A stretch of 64,000 nt of DNA from Variovorax paradoxus (GCF_022009635.1 NZ_CP091716.1:2309001-2373000), one strand, 5' to 3'. Numbered from the stretch's first letter, positions 8,963-18,902 are shown. Notes: generated by a model not told the origin, from the letters alone. Program-made: numbers and translations.

Positions 8963-9343
8963 ATGAACCTCATCCAGACCCTCGAGCAGGAAGAAATTTC
9001 CCGCCTCGGCAAGACCATCCCCGATTTCATGCCCGGTGACACGGTCATCGTCAGCGTGAACGTCGTCGAAGGCACCCGCAAGCGCGTGCAGGCCTACGAA
9101 GGCGTCGTGATCGCCAAGCGCAATCGTGGCCTCAACAGCGGCTTCACCGTGCGCAAGATCTCCAGCGGCGAAGGCGTGGAGCGTACGTTCCAGACCTACA
9201 GCCCGCTGATCGCCAACATCGAAGTCAAGCGCCGTGGCGACGTTCGCCGCGCCAAGCTGTACTACCTGCGCGACCGCAGCGGCCGTTCGGCACGTATCAA
9301 GGAAAAGCTGCCGAGCAAGTCGACGGCTGCGTCGGCCGCTTAA
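8963..9343 (+). CDS. rplS: 50S ribosomal protein bL19
   Basis: bL19 sits at the interface of the two ribosomal subunits. The 126-residue product begins [15 protein letters not shown] and contains [32 protein letters not shown] and [18 protein letters not shown], all diagnostic. The ATG at 8963 has AGGAAA at good spacing; an upstream in-frame ATG at 8909 would add an unconserved 18-residue leader. It is followed by a clear terminator. Confidence 0.97.
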   Translation: MNLIQTLEQEEISRLGKTIPDFMPGDTVIVSVNVVEGTRKRVQAYEGVVIAKRNRGLNSGFTVRKISSGEGVERTFQTYSPLIANIEVKRRGDVRRAKLYYLRDRSGRSARIKEKLPSKSTAASAA

Positions 9344-9367
9344 TAAGCAGCCCTCCTATCGTGCAAG

Positions 9368-9395
9368 AAAAGCCGCCGCTCTGGCGGCTTTTTGC
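9368..9395 (+). terminator. Rho-independent terminator after rplS
   Basis: AAGCCGCC, a 5-base loop, then GGCGGCTT followed by a short T run, 25 bases after the rplS stop. It closes the ribosomal block. Confidence 0.85.
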
Positions 9396-9511
9396 GTTGG
9401 TGCTCCGCGCGGGACACGGCCCGAAAGACAGCGCCGCTTTTTTACGCTCTACTCCCTCTAGCCGGTTCCCCGCCACGTCATCTCTTGATCACAACCATCA
9501 CCGCCATCCCC

Positions 9512-10231
9512 ATGCAATCCGTGCCCCTCGAACCCGTCAATGCCGTGGTGCCGCCCACGCTGCTGCAGTTCGATCCGCGCGAGGCGCCTTTCGTGGATGG
9601 CAGTGATGGCTTGCCCGCGGTGCGGCACTCGCAATTGACGGCGCAAGCCCTGCGCGCGCGTTTCGCCACCCCGCCGGCCTGGACGCCCGAGCTGCGCCGC
9701 GAGCCGCGCATGATCGACCGCGCACCCGCGCAAGCGGCCGTGCTGGTGCCGATCGTGCAGCGCCCCGAGGGCGCGACCGTGCTGCTCACCGAGCGCACTA
9801 CGCACCTGTCGAACCATTCCGGGCAGGTCGCGTTTCCCGGCGGCCGCGTCGATCCGGAAGACGCCAACATCTCCGCCGCCGCGTTGCGCGAGGCCTGGGA
9901 AGAGGTCGGCCTTTCCGCTCAGTTCATCGAGGTGCTGGGCAGCCTGCCGACCTACACGACCGTGACCTCGTTCATCGTCACGCCCGTGGTCGCGCTGGTG
10001 CAACCCGACTTCGAACTCACCATCAACCCCTACGAAGTGGCGCAGGCCTTCGAGGTGCCGCTCGCGTGGCTCATGGACCCCGCCAACCACCGCCGCCACG
10101 CCGTCAGCGCGACCGACGGACGCAAGCGCGAGTGGTATTCGATGCCCTACCAGGACGGGCCCGACGAGCGCTTCGTCTGGGGCGCGACGGCCGGCATGCT
10201 GCGCAATCTCTACCGTTTTCTCGCGGCCTGA
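9512..10231 (+). CDS. NUDIX hydrolase, CoA pyrophosphatase type
   Basis: The 239-residue protein has a NUDIX box near residues 110-132 (GGRVDPEDANISAAALREA, continuing WEEVGL), preceded by the LTERTTHLSNHSGQVAFPGG region typical of the NudL/CoA pyrophosphatase branch. Such enzymes cleave the diphosphate of CoA or related molecules. The ATG at 9512 was chosen because the open frame upstream crosses the rplS terminator. It is followed after 52 bases by the CobD/CbiB-like gene. Confidence 0.85.
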   Translation: MQSVPLEPVNAVVPPTLLQFDPREAPFVDGSDGLPAVRHSQLTAQALRARFATPPAWTPELRREPRMIDRAPAQAAVLVPIVQRPEGATVLLTERTTHLSNHSGQVAFPGGRVDPEDANISAAALREAWEEVGLSAQFIEVLGSLPTYTTVTSFIVTPVVALVQPDFELTINPYEVAQAFEVPLAWLMDPANHRRHAVSATDGRKREWYSMPYQDGPDERFVWGATAGMLRNLYRFLAA

Positions 10232-10271
10232 ATACGCTTGCGATTCGGCCTGAACCTTCAGGCTGTCTCGC

Positions 10272-10277
10272 TATCAT
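10272..10277 (+). promoter_or_regulatory. -10-like box just before the CobD/CbiB-like gene
   Basis: TATCAT lies only 6 bases before the ATG at 10284. If used, transcription would start at or next to the ATG, giving a leaderless or near-leaderless mRNA. The AAGG directly against the ATG is too close to serve as a normal ribosome-binding site. Confidence 0.35.
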
Positions 10278-10283
10278 CGAAGG

Positions 10284-11285
10284 ATGAGCTTCTTTGCCAT
10301 CCTGTGCGCGCTGCTGATCGAGCAGGTGCGGCCGCTGGGCCCGCACAACCCCGTGTACGGCAGCGTTCTGGCGTGGACCCGCTGGACCAGCCGCAACTTC
10401 GACGCGGGCAAGCCGCATCACGGATGGATCGCATGGGGCCTCGCGGTGTTCGTGCCCACGCTCCTCGCGCTGGGCGTGCACTGGCTGTTGGTGCTCACGC
10501 TGGGCCTGCCGTTCGCGGTGCTCTGGAGCATTGCGGTGCTCTATGTCACGCTGGGCTTCCGTCAGTTCAGCCATCACTTCACAGACATCCGCGATGCGCT
10601 CGACGAAGGCGACGAGCCGCTCGCGCGCTCGCTGCTCGCGCACTGGCAGGGCGTCGACGCTGCCGACCTGCCGCGCAGCGAGATCGTGCGCCACGTCATC
10701 GAGCATTCGGTGATCGCCGCGCACCGCCATGTGTTCGGCGTGCTCGCGTGGTTCTCGATCATCGCGGCCATCGGCCTCGGGCCGGCCGGCGCGGTGTTCT
10801 ATCGCATGAGCGAGTTCGTCTCGCGCTACTGGGCGCACAAGAACGGCGCCGCGGTGCAGCCCTCGAGCGTCTCGGTGCAAGAGGCGGCGGACCGTGCCTG
10901 GCATGCGGTCGACTGGCTGCCCGCGCGCATCACGGCGCTCGGCTTCGCGGTGGTCGGCAGCTTCGAGGAAGCCATCGATTGCTGGCGCAACGATGCACAG
11001 CGCTTCCCGAACGAGAACGACGGCGTGATCCTGGCTGCGACCTCCGGCGCGGTCAACGTGCGGCTCGGCGGCGGCTCGCTGCGGCCCATTCCCACGCTCG
11101 ACCCGCTGTCGCGCGCCCAGGCCGGCGATTCCATAGCCGACGGCCGTGCGCCAGACAGCGGCAGCACGCCCGGGCGCGAACCCGAACCTGCCCACCTGCG
11201 CAGCGTCGTCGGGCTGGTCTGGCGTTCGGTCGTGATGTGGATGGTGCTGCTGGCACTGCTCACGCTCGCGCGCCTGCTCGGCTGA
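10284..11285 (+). CDS. CobD/CbiB-family membrane protein
   Basis: The 333-residue integral membrane protein starts MSFFAILCALLIEQVRPL and shows the CbiB-like EFVSRYW segment and a C-terminal VWRSVVMWMVLLALLTL helix. The family includes adenosylcobinamide-phosphate synthase and the AmpE-like branch. No other cobalamin gene is near; it sits between a NUDIX hydrolase and hisC, an arrangement seen in other Burkholderiales, so its true substrate is uncertain. It ends 25 bases before hisC. Confidence 0.7.
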   Translation: MSFFAILCALLIEQVRPLGPHNPVYGSVLAWTRWTSRNFDAGKPHHGWIAWGLAVFVPTLLALGVHWLLVLTLGLPFAVLWSIAVLYVTLGFRQFSHHFTDIRDALDEGDEPLARSLLAHWQGVDAADLPRSEIVRHVIEHSVIAAHRHVFGVLAWFSIIAAIGLGPAGAVFYRMSEFVSRYWAHKNGAAVQPSSVSVQEAADRAWHAVDWLPARITALGFAVVGSFEEAIDCWRNDAQRFPNENDGVILAATSGAVNVRLGGGSLRPIPTLDPLSRAQAGDSIADGRAPDSGSTPGREPEPAHLRSVVGLVWRSVVMWMVLLALLTLARLLG

Positions 11286-11310
11286 GCCAGTCGCTCGGCA
11301 AGGAAACTTC

Positions 11311-12405
11311 ATGACCAACCCCGCACCGGCTTTCTGGAGCCCGCGCATCGGCGCGCTCGAACCCTACGTGCCCGGCGAGCAGCCGCGCATCGCGAATCTC
11401 GTCAAGCTCAACACCAACGAGAACCCATACCCGCCTTCGCCGGGTGTCGTCGAGGCCATCCAGCGCGCCGCGGCGAGCGGGCTTGAGCTCTACCCCGACC
11501 CGACTTCGCTCGCGCTGCGCGAAGCCGTCGCGCGGCGGCACGGCCTGAGCGTCGACCAGGTGTTCGCCGGCAACGGCTCCGACGAGGTGCTGGCTCACGC
11601 CTTCTTCGCGTTCTTCCAGCAGGCCGAGCCGCTGCTGATGCCCGACGTGAGCTACAGCTTCTACAAGGTCTACGCGCAGATCTACGGCATCGCCTGCGAG
11701 CTGCAGCCGGTCGACGAGGGCTTGCGCATCGACATCGACGCCCTCGCGGCGCGCGCCCGCGGGGGCTGCGGCGGCATCGTCATCGCCAACCCGAACGCGC
11801 CCACGGGCATGGGTGTGCCGCTCTCGCGCATCGAGCAACTGCTGCAGGCCTGCCCAGACCGCGTGTTGCTGGTCGACGAGGCCTATGTCGATTTCGGCGG
11901 CGAGAGCGCGCTGCCGCTGGTCGGCAAGTACCCGAACCTGCTCGTGGTGCAGACGCTCTCCAAGTCGCGCTCGCTGGCCGGTTTGCGCGTCGGTTTCGCA
12001 TGCGGCCAGCCGCATCTGATCGACGGCCTGGTGCGCGTCAAGGACAGCTTCAATTCGTACCCGATAGACCGGCTTGCGTCGGCCGGCGCGGCGGCGTCGT
12101 TCGAGGACGAGGCTGCATTCCGTGCGGCCTGCGACACGGTCATCGACACCCGCGAGGGCCTCACGCTGCAGCTCGAAGACCTGGGCTTCGAAGTGCTGCC
12201 TTCGCAGGCCAATTTCGTCTTCGCACGTCATCCGAAGCGCGACGCGGCCGAACTGGCCGCGCTGCTGCGCGAACGCGCGGTGTTGGTGCGGCATTTCAGG
12301 CAGCCGCGTATTGCGCAATATCTGCGCATCAGCATCGGCACGCGCGAGCAATGCAGCCTGCTCGTGCAACACCTGCAAGACATCCTCCACACTTCCGCGC
12401 CATGA
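11311..12405 (+). CDS. hisC: histidinol-phosphate aminotransferase
   Basis: HisC is a PLP enzyme that transaminates imidazole-acetol phosphate in histidine synthesis; relatives may act on aromatic amino acids or threonine phosphate. The 364-residue protein has LNTNENPYPPSP near the N-terminus, the substrate-binding NPNAPTG, DEAYVDFGG, and the PLP-lysine segment TLSKSRSLAGLRVGFA. It follows the CobD/CbiB-like gene, which recalls the CobC/CobD pairing of cobalamin synthesis, but length and motifs are those of HisC. The stop overlaps the next frame (ATGA at 12402). Confidence 0.88.
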   Translation: MTNPAPAFWSPRIGALEPYVPGEQPRIANLVKLNTNENPYPPSPGVVEAIQRAAASGLELYPDPTSLALREAVARRHGLSVDQVFAGNGSDEVLAHAFFAFFQQAEPLLMPDVSYSFYKVYAQIYGIACELQPVDEGLRIDIDALAARARGGCGGIVIANPNAPTGMGVPLSRIEQLLQACPDRVLLVDEAYVDFGGESALPLVGKYPNLLVVQTLSKSRSLAGLRVGFACGQPHLIDGLVRVKDSFNSYPIDRLASAGAAASFEDEAAFRAACDTVIDTREGLTLQLEDLGFEVLPSQANFVFARHPKRDAAELAALLRERAVLVRHFRQPRIAQYLRISIGTREQCSLLVQHLQDILHTSAP

Positions 12406-12419
12406 AGGAAACCCAGGCG

Positions 12420-13445
12420 ATGCCGACCATCGACACCGACCCGCGCTCTGTCGCCTGCGCCAGCTTCTGGCAAGCCGTGAGCAGCCAACTGGAGAGCCTG
12501 CGCGCATTGCCTGGGCGTGAGCTGATGGAGGCCTTGAACGGCCTGCTGGAGCCGTCCTTTCCGAAACTTGCCGTGGAGGTGGCGGGTGATTCGCCCGCAT
12601 TCACGCTCGTGGTCACGGCGCATGGATCGGTGGAAGACTTCGATGACGTGATGGTGCTCGTGCAGAGCGCGCCCGCGCTGCCGCAGGTGAGTGTCGAAGC
12701 CTTCCGCCAGCGCATGGGCAAGGGCTTCAGCATCCGCATGGACGACTTCGAGCTCTCCAGCGCCGACGTGCTGGTGAAGCACGAGCGCTACAAGGGCCTG
12801 GTGGCGCTGGAAATCGGCTTTGCCAAGCCCATTCCCATGGACATGCAGGACCATGCCCGCCACATGAGCCTGATCATGCTCGACCACATCCTGGGCGAGT
12901 ACGACACGGCCATCAAGGTCGGGCCGGTCGACTATGTCGAGACCGCCGAGCAGGCGTCTTTCGACGGCGTGCCGCTCGATGACTTCGTACCGCTGTTCGA
13001 CATCTGTTGGCGTGAGGAGCTTGGCCATACCGGCTTGTTTCCGGTGGGTGAGCACGCGTGGTCCGCGCTGAGCGCCACGCGCGACACCGAAGAAGGCGAC
13101 GAGATCGAACTGGTCGTGATGCGCAACGATTCGGCCGCCGCGCTGGTCGGGCGCGCCGACCTGTGCCACCGGCTATCGGCTGCGGTGCCGGTCGAGTCAG
13201 GCGAGGAGCTGGAGGAAGCGCGTGTCTTCGGCGATCAGCTGACGGCGCTGCTGCAGACGCATGAAGACGGCTGCTGCACGCACGTCGTGTTGGAAAACGG
13301 CGTGCGCACCATCAACTTTCACGTGGCGCACCCCGAGGCGGCCATCGTGCATGCGCAATCCATCCAGGAAAACTCGGAACTGCCGGTAACGCTCGACCTG
13401 GCCTTCGACCCGACCTGGAACTCGTACCGGACCTGGGTCAGCTGA
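12420..13445 (+). CDS. conserved hypothetical protein
   Basis: A 341-residue soluble protein with acidic composition and no membrane segment. I do not recognise a catalytic motif. The ATG at 12420 (Met-Pro-Thr-Ile) has GAAGGAAA about 9 bases upstream and is preferred; an in-frame ATG at 12402 overlaps the hisC stop and would add six residues. The N-terminal half (FTLVVTAHGSVEDFDD) and the C-terminal part (TLDLAFDPTWNSYRTW) look like mixed alpha/beta domains. It converges on rsgA with a 6-base gap. Confidence 0.7.
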   Translation: MPTIDTDPRSVACASFWQAVSSQLESLRALPGRELMEALNGLLEPSFPKLAVEVAGDSPAFTLVVTAHGSVEDFDDVMVLVQSAPALPQVSVEAFRQRMGKGFSIRMDDFELSSADVLVKHERYKGLVALEIGFAKPIPMDMQDHARHMSLIMLDHILGEYDTAIKVGPVDYVETAEQASFDGVPLDDFVPLFDICWREELGHTGLFPVGEHAWSALSATRDTEEGDEIELVVMRNDSAAALVGRADLCHRLSAAVPVESGEELEEARVFGDQLTALLQTHEDGCCTHVVLENGVRTINFHVAHPEAAIVHAQSIQENSELPVTLDLAFDPTWNSYRTWVS

Positions 13446-13451
13446 GGGGAC

Positions 13452-14411
13452 TCAGTACCGCTTCTGGCTCAGTTCGGCGAACAGCTCGCCGTAGATCTTG
13501 TAGCGGCTCGCGCTGATGGCGCCGGTGCCGTCCGCCGAAGCGACATTCGCGATCACGCCGCAGCCGGGCTCGTGCAGATGGGTGCAGTTGTAGAACTTGC
13601 AGTCGTTCGCGTGCTCGGCGATGTCGGGCATCAGCCCCGCGAGTTGCATCGGCGCGATGTGGTTCAGACCGAATTCCTGAAAGCCCGGCGAGTCGATCAG
13701 GCCGGTGGTGCGGGCCTCGTCGATCCAATACCAGGTGGTGCTGGTGGTCGTGTGCTTGCCCGAGTTCAGCGCCTGTGAAATCTCCTGGGTCAGCACGCTC
13801 GCGCCCGGCACCAGCAGGTTGGTCAGCGTGCTCTTGCCCGATCCGGAGGGGCCGAGCACCAGGGTCGACTTGCCCGACAGCAGCTTCATCAGCGAGGCGT
13901 AATCAGCTTCGCCCGAGGCCTTAAGCGACAGCGGCAGCACGCCGTGGTGCATGCGGCGGTACGGCGCCAACTTGGCCCAGGCGCGCTCGAAGGGCTCGAC
14001 CAGATCGCTCTTGTTGAGCGCGATGATCGGCTGGATGCGCTCGGCCTCCGCCGCGATCAGCGCGCGCGCCAGTTGATGTTCGGAAAACTCCGGTTCGGCC
14101 GCGATCAGGATCAGCACATGGTCGAGATTGGCCGCGAACGACTTGGTGCGGATCTCGTCCTGCCGGTAGAACAGGTTGCGGCGCGGCAGCACCTGCTCGA
14201 TGGTGCCTTCGTCTTCGCTGGCCTGCCAGTGCACGCGGTCGCCGACCACGGCCTGGCTCTTCTTTCCGCGCGGATGGCAGATCAGCCGTTCGCCGGTGGG
14301 TGTCTCGACCAGGCAATGACGCCCGTGGCTGGCGACGACGAGGCCGTCCTGGAGTGCCTTTGCAGCAGATGCGGCTGCTGCCGGCGCGGCGCGGCGGCCC
14401 GGCTTAGCCAA
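13452..14411 (-). CDS. rsgA: ribosome small subunit-dependent GTPase RsgA
   Basis: RsgA is a circularly permuted GTPase that checks maturation of the 30S subunit. The 319-residue protein shows an OB fold, then the permuted order of motifs: G4 ALNKSDLV, G1 [11 protein letters not shown]3 DSPGFQEF. A zinc-binding Cys/His region follows ([14 protein letters not shown]). It is the last gene of a minus-strand cluster after phhB (12-base gap). Confidence 0.95.
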   Translation of the reverse strand: MAKPGRRAAPAAAASAAKALQDGLVVASHGRHCLVETPTGERLICHPRGKKSQAVVGDRVHWQASEDEGTIEQVLPRRNLFYRQDEIRTKSFAANLDHVLILIAAEPEFSEHQLARALIAAEAERIQPIIALNKSDLVEPFERAWAKLAPYRRMHHGVLPLSLKASGEADYASLMKLLSGKSTLVLGPSGSGKSTLTNLLVPGASVLTQEISQALNSGKHTTTSTTWYWIDEARTTGLIDSPGFQEFGLNHIAPMQLAGLMPDIAEHANDCKFYNCTHLHEPGCGVIANVASADGTGAISASRYKIYGELFAELSQKRY

Positions 14412-14423
14412 GGGCAGGTACCG

Positions 14424-14783
14424 TCATGCGGCAGCGGCGGCCGGAGCGGCCACCAGCGCGTCGGCTTGGCGCGCGCAGTCGAAGTCGGTGGCGGACAGGC
14501 CGCTCACGTCGTGCGTGTTGAAGCGCACCACGCAGCGGTTGTAGTGGACCGACAGGTCGGGGTGATGGTCCTGCGTGTGCGCCACCATGGCCAGTGCGTT
14601 CACGAAGGCGATGGTCTCGAAGTAGTTGGCGAAGGTGAAGGTCTTCTCGATGGCCACATCGGCGCCGTCGCCGGTGAGCTTCCAGCCGTCCAGGCGCGCG
14701 AGGCCGGCGACGATCTCGGTGGCGCTCAGCGCCTTGCGGGGAGGAAGACTCTTCCAGTCTTTGGGCTTGAACATGCTGCTCAT
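14424..14783 (-). CDS. phhB: pterin-4-alpha-carbinolamine dehydratase
   Basis: The 119-residue protein recycles the pterin cofactor of phenylalanine hydroxylase. It shows the family residues: [19 protein letters not shown], then the motif [15 protein letters not shown] with the paired His, and a C-terminal Ala-rich tail. It lies between the M48 peptidase gene and rsgA. No phenylalanine hydroxylase gene is in the window. Confidence 0.92.
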   Translation of the reverse strand: MSSMFKPKDWKSLPPRKALSATEIVAGLARLDGWKLTGDGADVAIEKTFTFANYFETIAFVNALAMVAHTQDHHPDLSVHYNRCVVRFNTHDVSGLSATDFDCARQADALVAAPAAAAA

Positions 14784-14813
14784 GAGGGACTTCTTCTGAA
14801 TGAGGTGATGGGG

Positions 14814-16073
14814 TCAGGCGGCCGTCATGCGCGCAAGGCGCTCCGAGGCCGGCGGGTGCGAATAGTAGAAGCTGACGAACACCGGGTCCGGCGTGAGCGT
14901 CGACGCGTTGTCCTGATAGAGCTTGAGCAGCGCGGCCGACAGGTCGGCGCCGCTGGTCTGCGCTACGGCGTAGGCGTCGGCCTCGAATTCGTGCTTGCGC
15001 GAGAGCCGCGCGGGCAGCGGCGCCACGAAGAAGCCGAACACCGGCACCGCGAGCATGAACAGCAGCAGAGCCAGCGCGCTGTTCGGTGCCGCCATGTTGG
15101 GCTGCACACCCAGGCCTGTGTAGAACCAGACCTGTGTCGACACCCAGCCCAGCAGCGCGAAGCCGGCCAGGCTCAGTGCAAACATGGCGACCAGCCGCTT
15201 CACGATGTGGCGGTGCTTGAAGTGGCCAAGCTCGTGCGCCAGCACCGCCTCGACTTCGCCGGCGTTGAGCTGGCGCAGCAGCGTGTCGTAGAACACCACG
15301 CGCTTGCTGGCGCCGAAGCCGGTGAAGTAGGCGTTGGCATGCGCGCTGCGCGTGCTGCCGTCCATCACGAACAGGCCCTTGGCGGCAAAGCCGCAGCGCT
15401 TCATGAGAGCAGTGACACGGGCCTTCAGCGTGGGGTCGTCGAGCGGTTTGAACTTGTTGAACAGTGGCGCGATGAAGGTCGGGTAGATCAGCATCAGCAG
15501 CAGATTGAAGCCCATCCACGCACCCCAGGCCCAGAGCCACCACAGCTGGCCGGCGGCGCTCATGAGCCAGAGAATGAGCGCCGCGATCGGCAACCCGATC
15601 ACCGCGCCCAGCAGCGTCGACTTGACCGTGTCTGCCAGCCAGAGCTTCCAGGTCATCTTGTTGAAGCCGAAGCGCTCTTCGAGCCGGAAGGTCTGCCAGA
15701 GCGTGAAGGGCAGTTCCAGCAGCCCGCCGATGGCCGCGAAAGCCGCCAGCAGCGCCAGTTGCTGCACCATGCCGCCCCCGATCCATGCCAGCAGCAGCTT
15801 GTTGAGCATGTCCAGCCCGCCGAGCAGCGTCCAACCGAGCAGCAGGGCGGTGCCCCAGGCCATTTCGATCAGGCCGAAGCGCGCCTTGGCGATGGTGTAG
15901 TCGGCCGCCTTCTGGTGGGCGGCGAGGGTGATGGTCTGTGCAAAGGCGGCCGGCACGGTGCCGCGATGCCGCGCCACGTGGCGCACCTGCCGGGAGGCGA
16001 GCCAGAACTTCACGAGCAGCCCCGCAACCAGCGCGACCGCGAAAGCAATGGTGAAGATGAGCGAATAGGACAT
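14814..16073 (-). CDS. M48 family membrane metallopeptidase (Ste24/CAAX-type)
   Basis: The 419-residue integral membrane protein has several N-terminal hydrophobic helices, the zinc motif HELGH near residue 280 with a downstream Glu/Asp in EFEADAYAV, and C-terminal [10 protein letters not shown], all typical of M48 peptidases of the Ste24 group. It probably degrades misfolded membrane proteins. The start at 16073 (MSYSLIF) is selected because the frame above it is antisense to orn. It is divergent from orn across 60 bases. Confidence 0.9.
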   Translation of the reverse strand: MSYSLIFTIAFAVALVAGLLVKFWLASRQVRHVARHRGTVPAAFAQTITLAAHQKAADYTIAKARFGLIEMAWGTALLLGWTLLGGLDMLNKLLLAWIGGGMVQQLALLAAFAAIGGLLELPFTLWQTFRLEERFGFNKMTWKLWLADTVKSTLLGAVIGLPIAALILWLMSAAGQLWWLWAWGAWMGFNLLLMLIYPTFIAPLFNKFKPLDDPTLKARVTALMKRCGFAAKGLFVMDGSTRSAHANAYFTGFGASKRVVFYDTLLRQLNAGEVEAVLAHELGHFKHRHIVKRLVAMFALSLAGFALLGWVSTQVWFYTGLGVQPNMAAPNSALALLLFMLAVPVFGFFVAPLPARLSRKHEFEADAYAVAQTSGADLSAALLKLYQDNASTLTPDPVFVSFYYSHPPASERLARMTAA

Positions 16074-16133
16074 AGGAGCGGCGAGTTTAGCCCTCGCTAT
16101 CTGGGGCCGCAGCCCTTCGACGACAATCCTGCG

Positions 16134-16730
16134 ATGCCCGAATCCCTTGACCCGACGCCCCCGGCCGCCGTGCCCACCCTCAAGAAAAGCGACCAGAACC
16201 TGGTCTGGCTCGACTGCGAAATGAGCGGCCTCGACCCCGAGAAAGAGCGCCTGCTCGAAATCGCGGTGGTCGTCACCGGCCCCGACCTCACACCCCGCAT
16301 CGACGGCCCCGTGCTCGTCATCCACCAGAGCGACGTCGTGCTCGACGGCATGGATGCCTGGAACAAGGGCACCCACGGGCGCAGCGGCCTGATCGACAAG
16401 GTCAAGGCTTCCACGCTCGACGAAGCCGCGGCCGAGCAGCAATTGCTGGAATTCATCGCCAAATACATCCCGCGCAGCGGTTCGCCCATGTGCGGCAACA
16501 CCATCGGGCAGGACCGGCGCTTCCTGGTCAAATACATGCCCAAGCTCGAGGCGTATTTCCACTACCGCAACCTCGACGTCAGCACGCTGAAGGAGCTGGC
16601 CAAGCGCTGGAAACCGGCGGCCTACAGCAGCTTCAAGAAGCAGCAGGCGCACACGGCCCTGGCCGACGTGCACGAGTCCATCGAGGAACTGGCGCACTAC
16701 CGCGAAACCTTCCTGCGTTTGGCAGATTGA
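16134..16730 (+). CDS. orn: oligoribonuclease
   Basis: Orn degrades 2-5 nt RNAs and pGpG, completing RNA turnover and c-di-GMP breakdown. The 198-residue DEDDh exonuclease has [10 protein letters not shown], the segment [24 protein letters not shown] and [15 protein letters not shown] with the terminal catalytic His/Asp. A -10-like GACAAT lies 7 bases before the ATG at 16134 and no ribosome-binding site is visible, so the mRNA may be leaderless. Confidence 0.95.
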   Translation: MPESLDPTPPAAVPTLKKSDQNLVWLDCEMSGLDPEKERLLEIAVVVTGPDLTPRIDGPVLVIHQSDVVLDGMDAWNKGTHGRSGLIDKVKASTLDEAAAEQQLLEFIAKYIPRSGSPMCGNTIGQDRRFLVKYMPKLEAYFHYRNLDVSTLKELAKRWKPAAYSSFKKQQAHTALADVHESIEELAHYRETFLRLAD

Positions 16731-16978
16731 TGGCGATTAGGTAAAAACCCGAATTCGTGCCATAATTGCGGGCTTCGCTGATCGGGCCATGTGTTTCAAG
16801 CCCGGCCAGCGTCTCTTGCATCTCCCTATCTTGCACACCGCGCCCGATCGCATTAGCTGATCAAAAAGGGCCGCAGCCCCAGGTGAAAGCCTGAAGCTGA
16901 ATGTCGTTGGATGGTTGATGTTTTTAACCACCAACGGGGCGCCGCCTACGGCAGCGCTCGCGTTTGAGATTGACATTC
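16731..16978 (+). promoter_or_regulatory. promoter and structured leader of the DEAD-box helicase gene
   Basis: CATAAT at 16761-16766 followed by TGCGGGC resembles the rpsP and rplS promoters. The leader that would follow (about 205 bases) contains GATCGGGC at 16780-16787 matching GCCCGATC at 16842-16849, and a strong hairpin at 16905-16934 (GTTGGATGGTT against AACCACCAAC around a T-rich loop). No ORF fits here. Long leaders are common for cold-shock RNA helicase genes, so autoregulation or temperature control is possible. Confidence 0.45.
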
Positions 16979-18862
16979 ATGACCGACGCTTTTGAAGCGC
17001 AGGGCGAGTTCGCGCCTGTGCAATCCGCTACCAACAACGAGTTCACCGCTGCCGTGGACACCGTTTCCGAGGCTCCCATCCTCGAGGCGCTCGACGCCGC
17101 CGCTCCCGAAGCGGCCGTGGCCGAAGAGCCCGCCAAGCCCAACGGCTTCATCAAGCTGGGCCTGGCGCCCGAACTGATCGCCGCCGTGGCCGACATGGGC
17201 TTCACCCAGCCCACCACCGTGCAGGAAAAGGTCATCCCGATCGCCATGGGCGAGCAGGCCGGCGGCGCCCAATCGGCGCGCTTCGTCGACCTGATGGTGT
17301 CCAGCCAGACCGGCTCGGGCAAGACCGCAGCCTTCCTGCTGCCCGTGCTGCACACGCTGATCAAGCGCCAGGCCGAAGCCGAAGCCGAAGCCAAGGCCGA
17401 GTTCCAGCGCCTGGCCGCCGAAGCCGCCGCCCGCGGTGAAGCCGTGCCGAAGAAGCCGAAGCGCAAGGACCCGACCAACGCCCGTCACTTCAAGGCCGCC
17501 ACCCCCGGCGCCCTCATCCTGTGCCCGACGCGCGAACTCGCGCAGCAGGTCGCGCATGACGCCATCGAACTGGTTCGCCACTGCCGCGGCCTGCGCATCG
17601 CCAACGTGGTGGGCGGCATGCCCTACCAGCTCCAGATCGCCCGCCTGCAGAACGCCGACCTCGTCGTCGCCACGCCGGGCCGCCTGCTCGACCTGCAGCG
17701 CTCGATGCAGATCAAGCTCGACCAGGTCAAGTTCCTGGTGGTCGACGAAGCCGACCGCATGCTCGACCTCGGCTTTGCCGACGACCTGGCGGAAGTCAAC
17801 CAGCTCACCATCGAGCGCCAGCAGACCATGATGTTCAGCGCCACCTTCGCGCCGCGCATCCAGCAACTGGCCACCCGCGTGATGCGCGAGCCGCAGCGCG
17901 TGACCATCGACAGCCCGCAGGAAAAGCACGCCAACATCAAGCAGGTGCTGTTCTGGGCCGACAACGCCCAGCACAAGCGCAAGCTGCTCGACCACTGGCT
18001 GCGCGACACCAGCATCAACCAGGCCATCGTGTTCGCGAGCACGCAAGTCGAGTGCGACGGCCTCGCCAATGACCTGCAGCAAGACGGCTTCAGCGCCGTG
18101 GCGCTGCACGGTGCCCTGAGCCAGGGCCTGCGCAACCGCCGCCTGATGGCGCTGCGCCAGGGCCAGGTCCAGATCCTGGTGGCCACCGACGTCGCTGCCC
18201 GCGGCATCGACGTGCCGACCATCACCCACGTCTTCAACTTCGGCCTGCCGATGAAGGCCGAGGACTACACCCACCGCATCGGCCGCACCGGCCGTGCCGG
18301 TCGCGATGGCCTGGCCATCACGTTCGCCGAGTTCCGCGATCGCCGCAAGATCATGGACATCGAGCACTACAGCCGCCAGCAGTTCAAGGCGGAAGTGGTG
18401 CCGGGCATGGAGCCGCAACAGCGCATGCCGCAATCGCGTCCGCAGGGTGACTTCGGCGGCCGCGGCCGTGACAACCATTCGCGCGACCGCAAGTTCGGTG
18501 GCGGCGGTGGTGGCCACCGCGGTGGCAATGGCGGTGGCTTCGGCGGCGGCAACAGCAACTACGCTGGCGCCAGCGGCTTCAACGACCGCGGTTCGCGCGC
18601 TCCCGGCCCGCGTACTGGCGGCTTCGGCGGCCAGAACGCCGGTTTCGGCGGCGGCCGTGACGAAGGCAACGGTGGCGGCGGTTACGGCCGCAAGCCGGGC
18701 TGGGGCGACAGCGCCCCGCGCGGCGGCAACGGCGGTGGTCGTGGCGACTTCGCTCCCCGCGAAGGTTTCGCGCCCCGCGGCAACGGTGCCGGCCACGGCG
18801 GCCCGGGCAAGGTGTTCGTGCCCCGCGACGCGCAAAAGCGTGCGTTCAAGCCCAGCCGCTGA
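16979..18862 (+). CDS. DEAD-box ATP-dependent RNA helicase, RhlE-like
   Basis: The 627-residue protein carries all helicase motifs: SSQTGSGKT, PTRELAQQ, TPGRLLD, DEADRMLD, SATF, ARGID and HRIGRTGRAGR. It has a roughly 60-residue acidic N-terminal extension, a charged Ala/Glu/Lys-rich insert between motifs I and Ia, and a C-terminal tail of about 140 residues rich in Gly, Arg, Asn and Phe, an RGG-like RNA-binding tail. It probably remodels RNA in ribosome assembly or decay. The ATG at 16979 is preferred; a TTG lies 15 bases upstream. Confidence 0.92.
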   Translation: MTDAFEAQGEFAPVQSATNNEFTAAVDTVSEAPILEALDAAAPEAAVAEEPAKPNGFIKLGLAPELIAAVADMGFTQPTTVQEKVIPIAMGEQAGGAQSARFVDLMVSSQTGSGKTAAFLLPVLHTLIKRQAEAEAEAKAEFQRLAAEAAARGEAVPKKPKRKDPTNARHFKAATPGALILCPTRELAQQVAHDAIELVRHCRGLRIANVVGGMPYQLQIARLQNADLVVATPGRLLDLQRSMQIKLDQVKFLVVDEADRMLDLGFADDLAEVNQLTIERQQTMMFSATFAPRIQQLATRVMREPQRVTIDSPQEKHANIKQVLFWADNAQHKRKLLDHWLRDTSINQAIVFASTQVECDGLANDLQQDGFSAVALHGALSQGLRNRRLMALRQGQVQILVATDVAARGIDVPTITHVFNFGLPMKAEDYTHRIGRTGRAGRDGLAITFAEFRDRRKIMDIEHYSRQQFKAEVVPGMEPQQRMPQSRPQGDFGGRGRDNHSRDRKFGGGGGGHRGGNGGGFGGGNSNYAGASGFNDRGSRAPGPRTGGFGGQNAGFGGGRDEGNGGGGYGRKPGWGDSAPRGGNGGGRGDFAPREGFAPRGNGAGHGGPGKVFVPRDAQKRAFKPSR

Positions 18863-18902
18863 ACCCGCTTGCCGGGCGGCCTGACGGCCGTCCCGCTCCA
18901 AG

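Noticed and set aside
18430..18840. Repeated GGC/GGT-rich stretch as a possible CRISPR or tandem repeat
   Set aside because: The repeats are in frame, code for a Gly-rich tail, and have no uniform repeat and spacer lengths.
16946..18901. 651-codon minus-strand frame opposite the DEAD-box gene
   Set aside because: Mirror of the helicase reading frame in GC-rich DNA; Gly-rich repeats on the sense strand give Ala/Val/Thr runs here. No motif.
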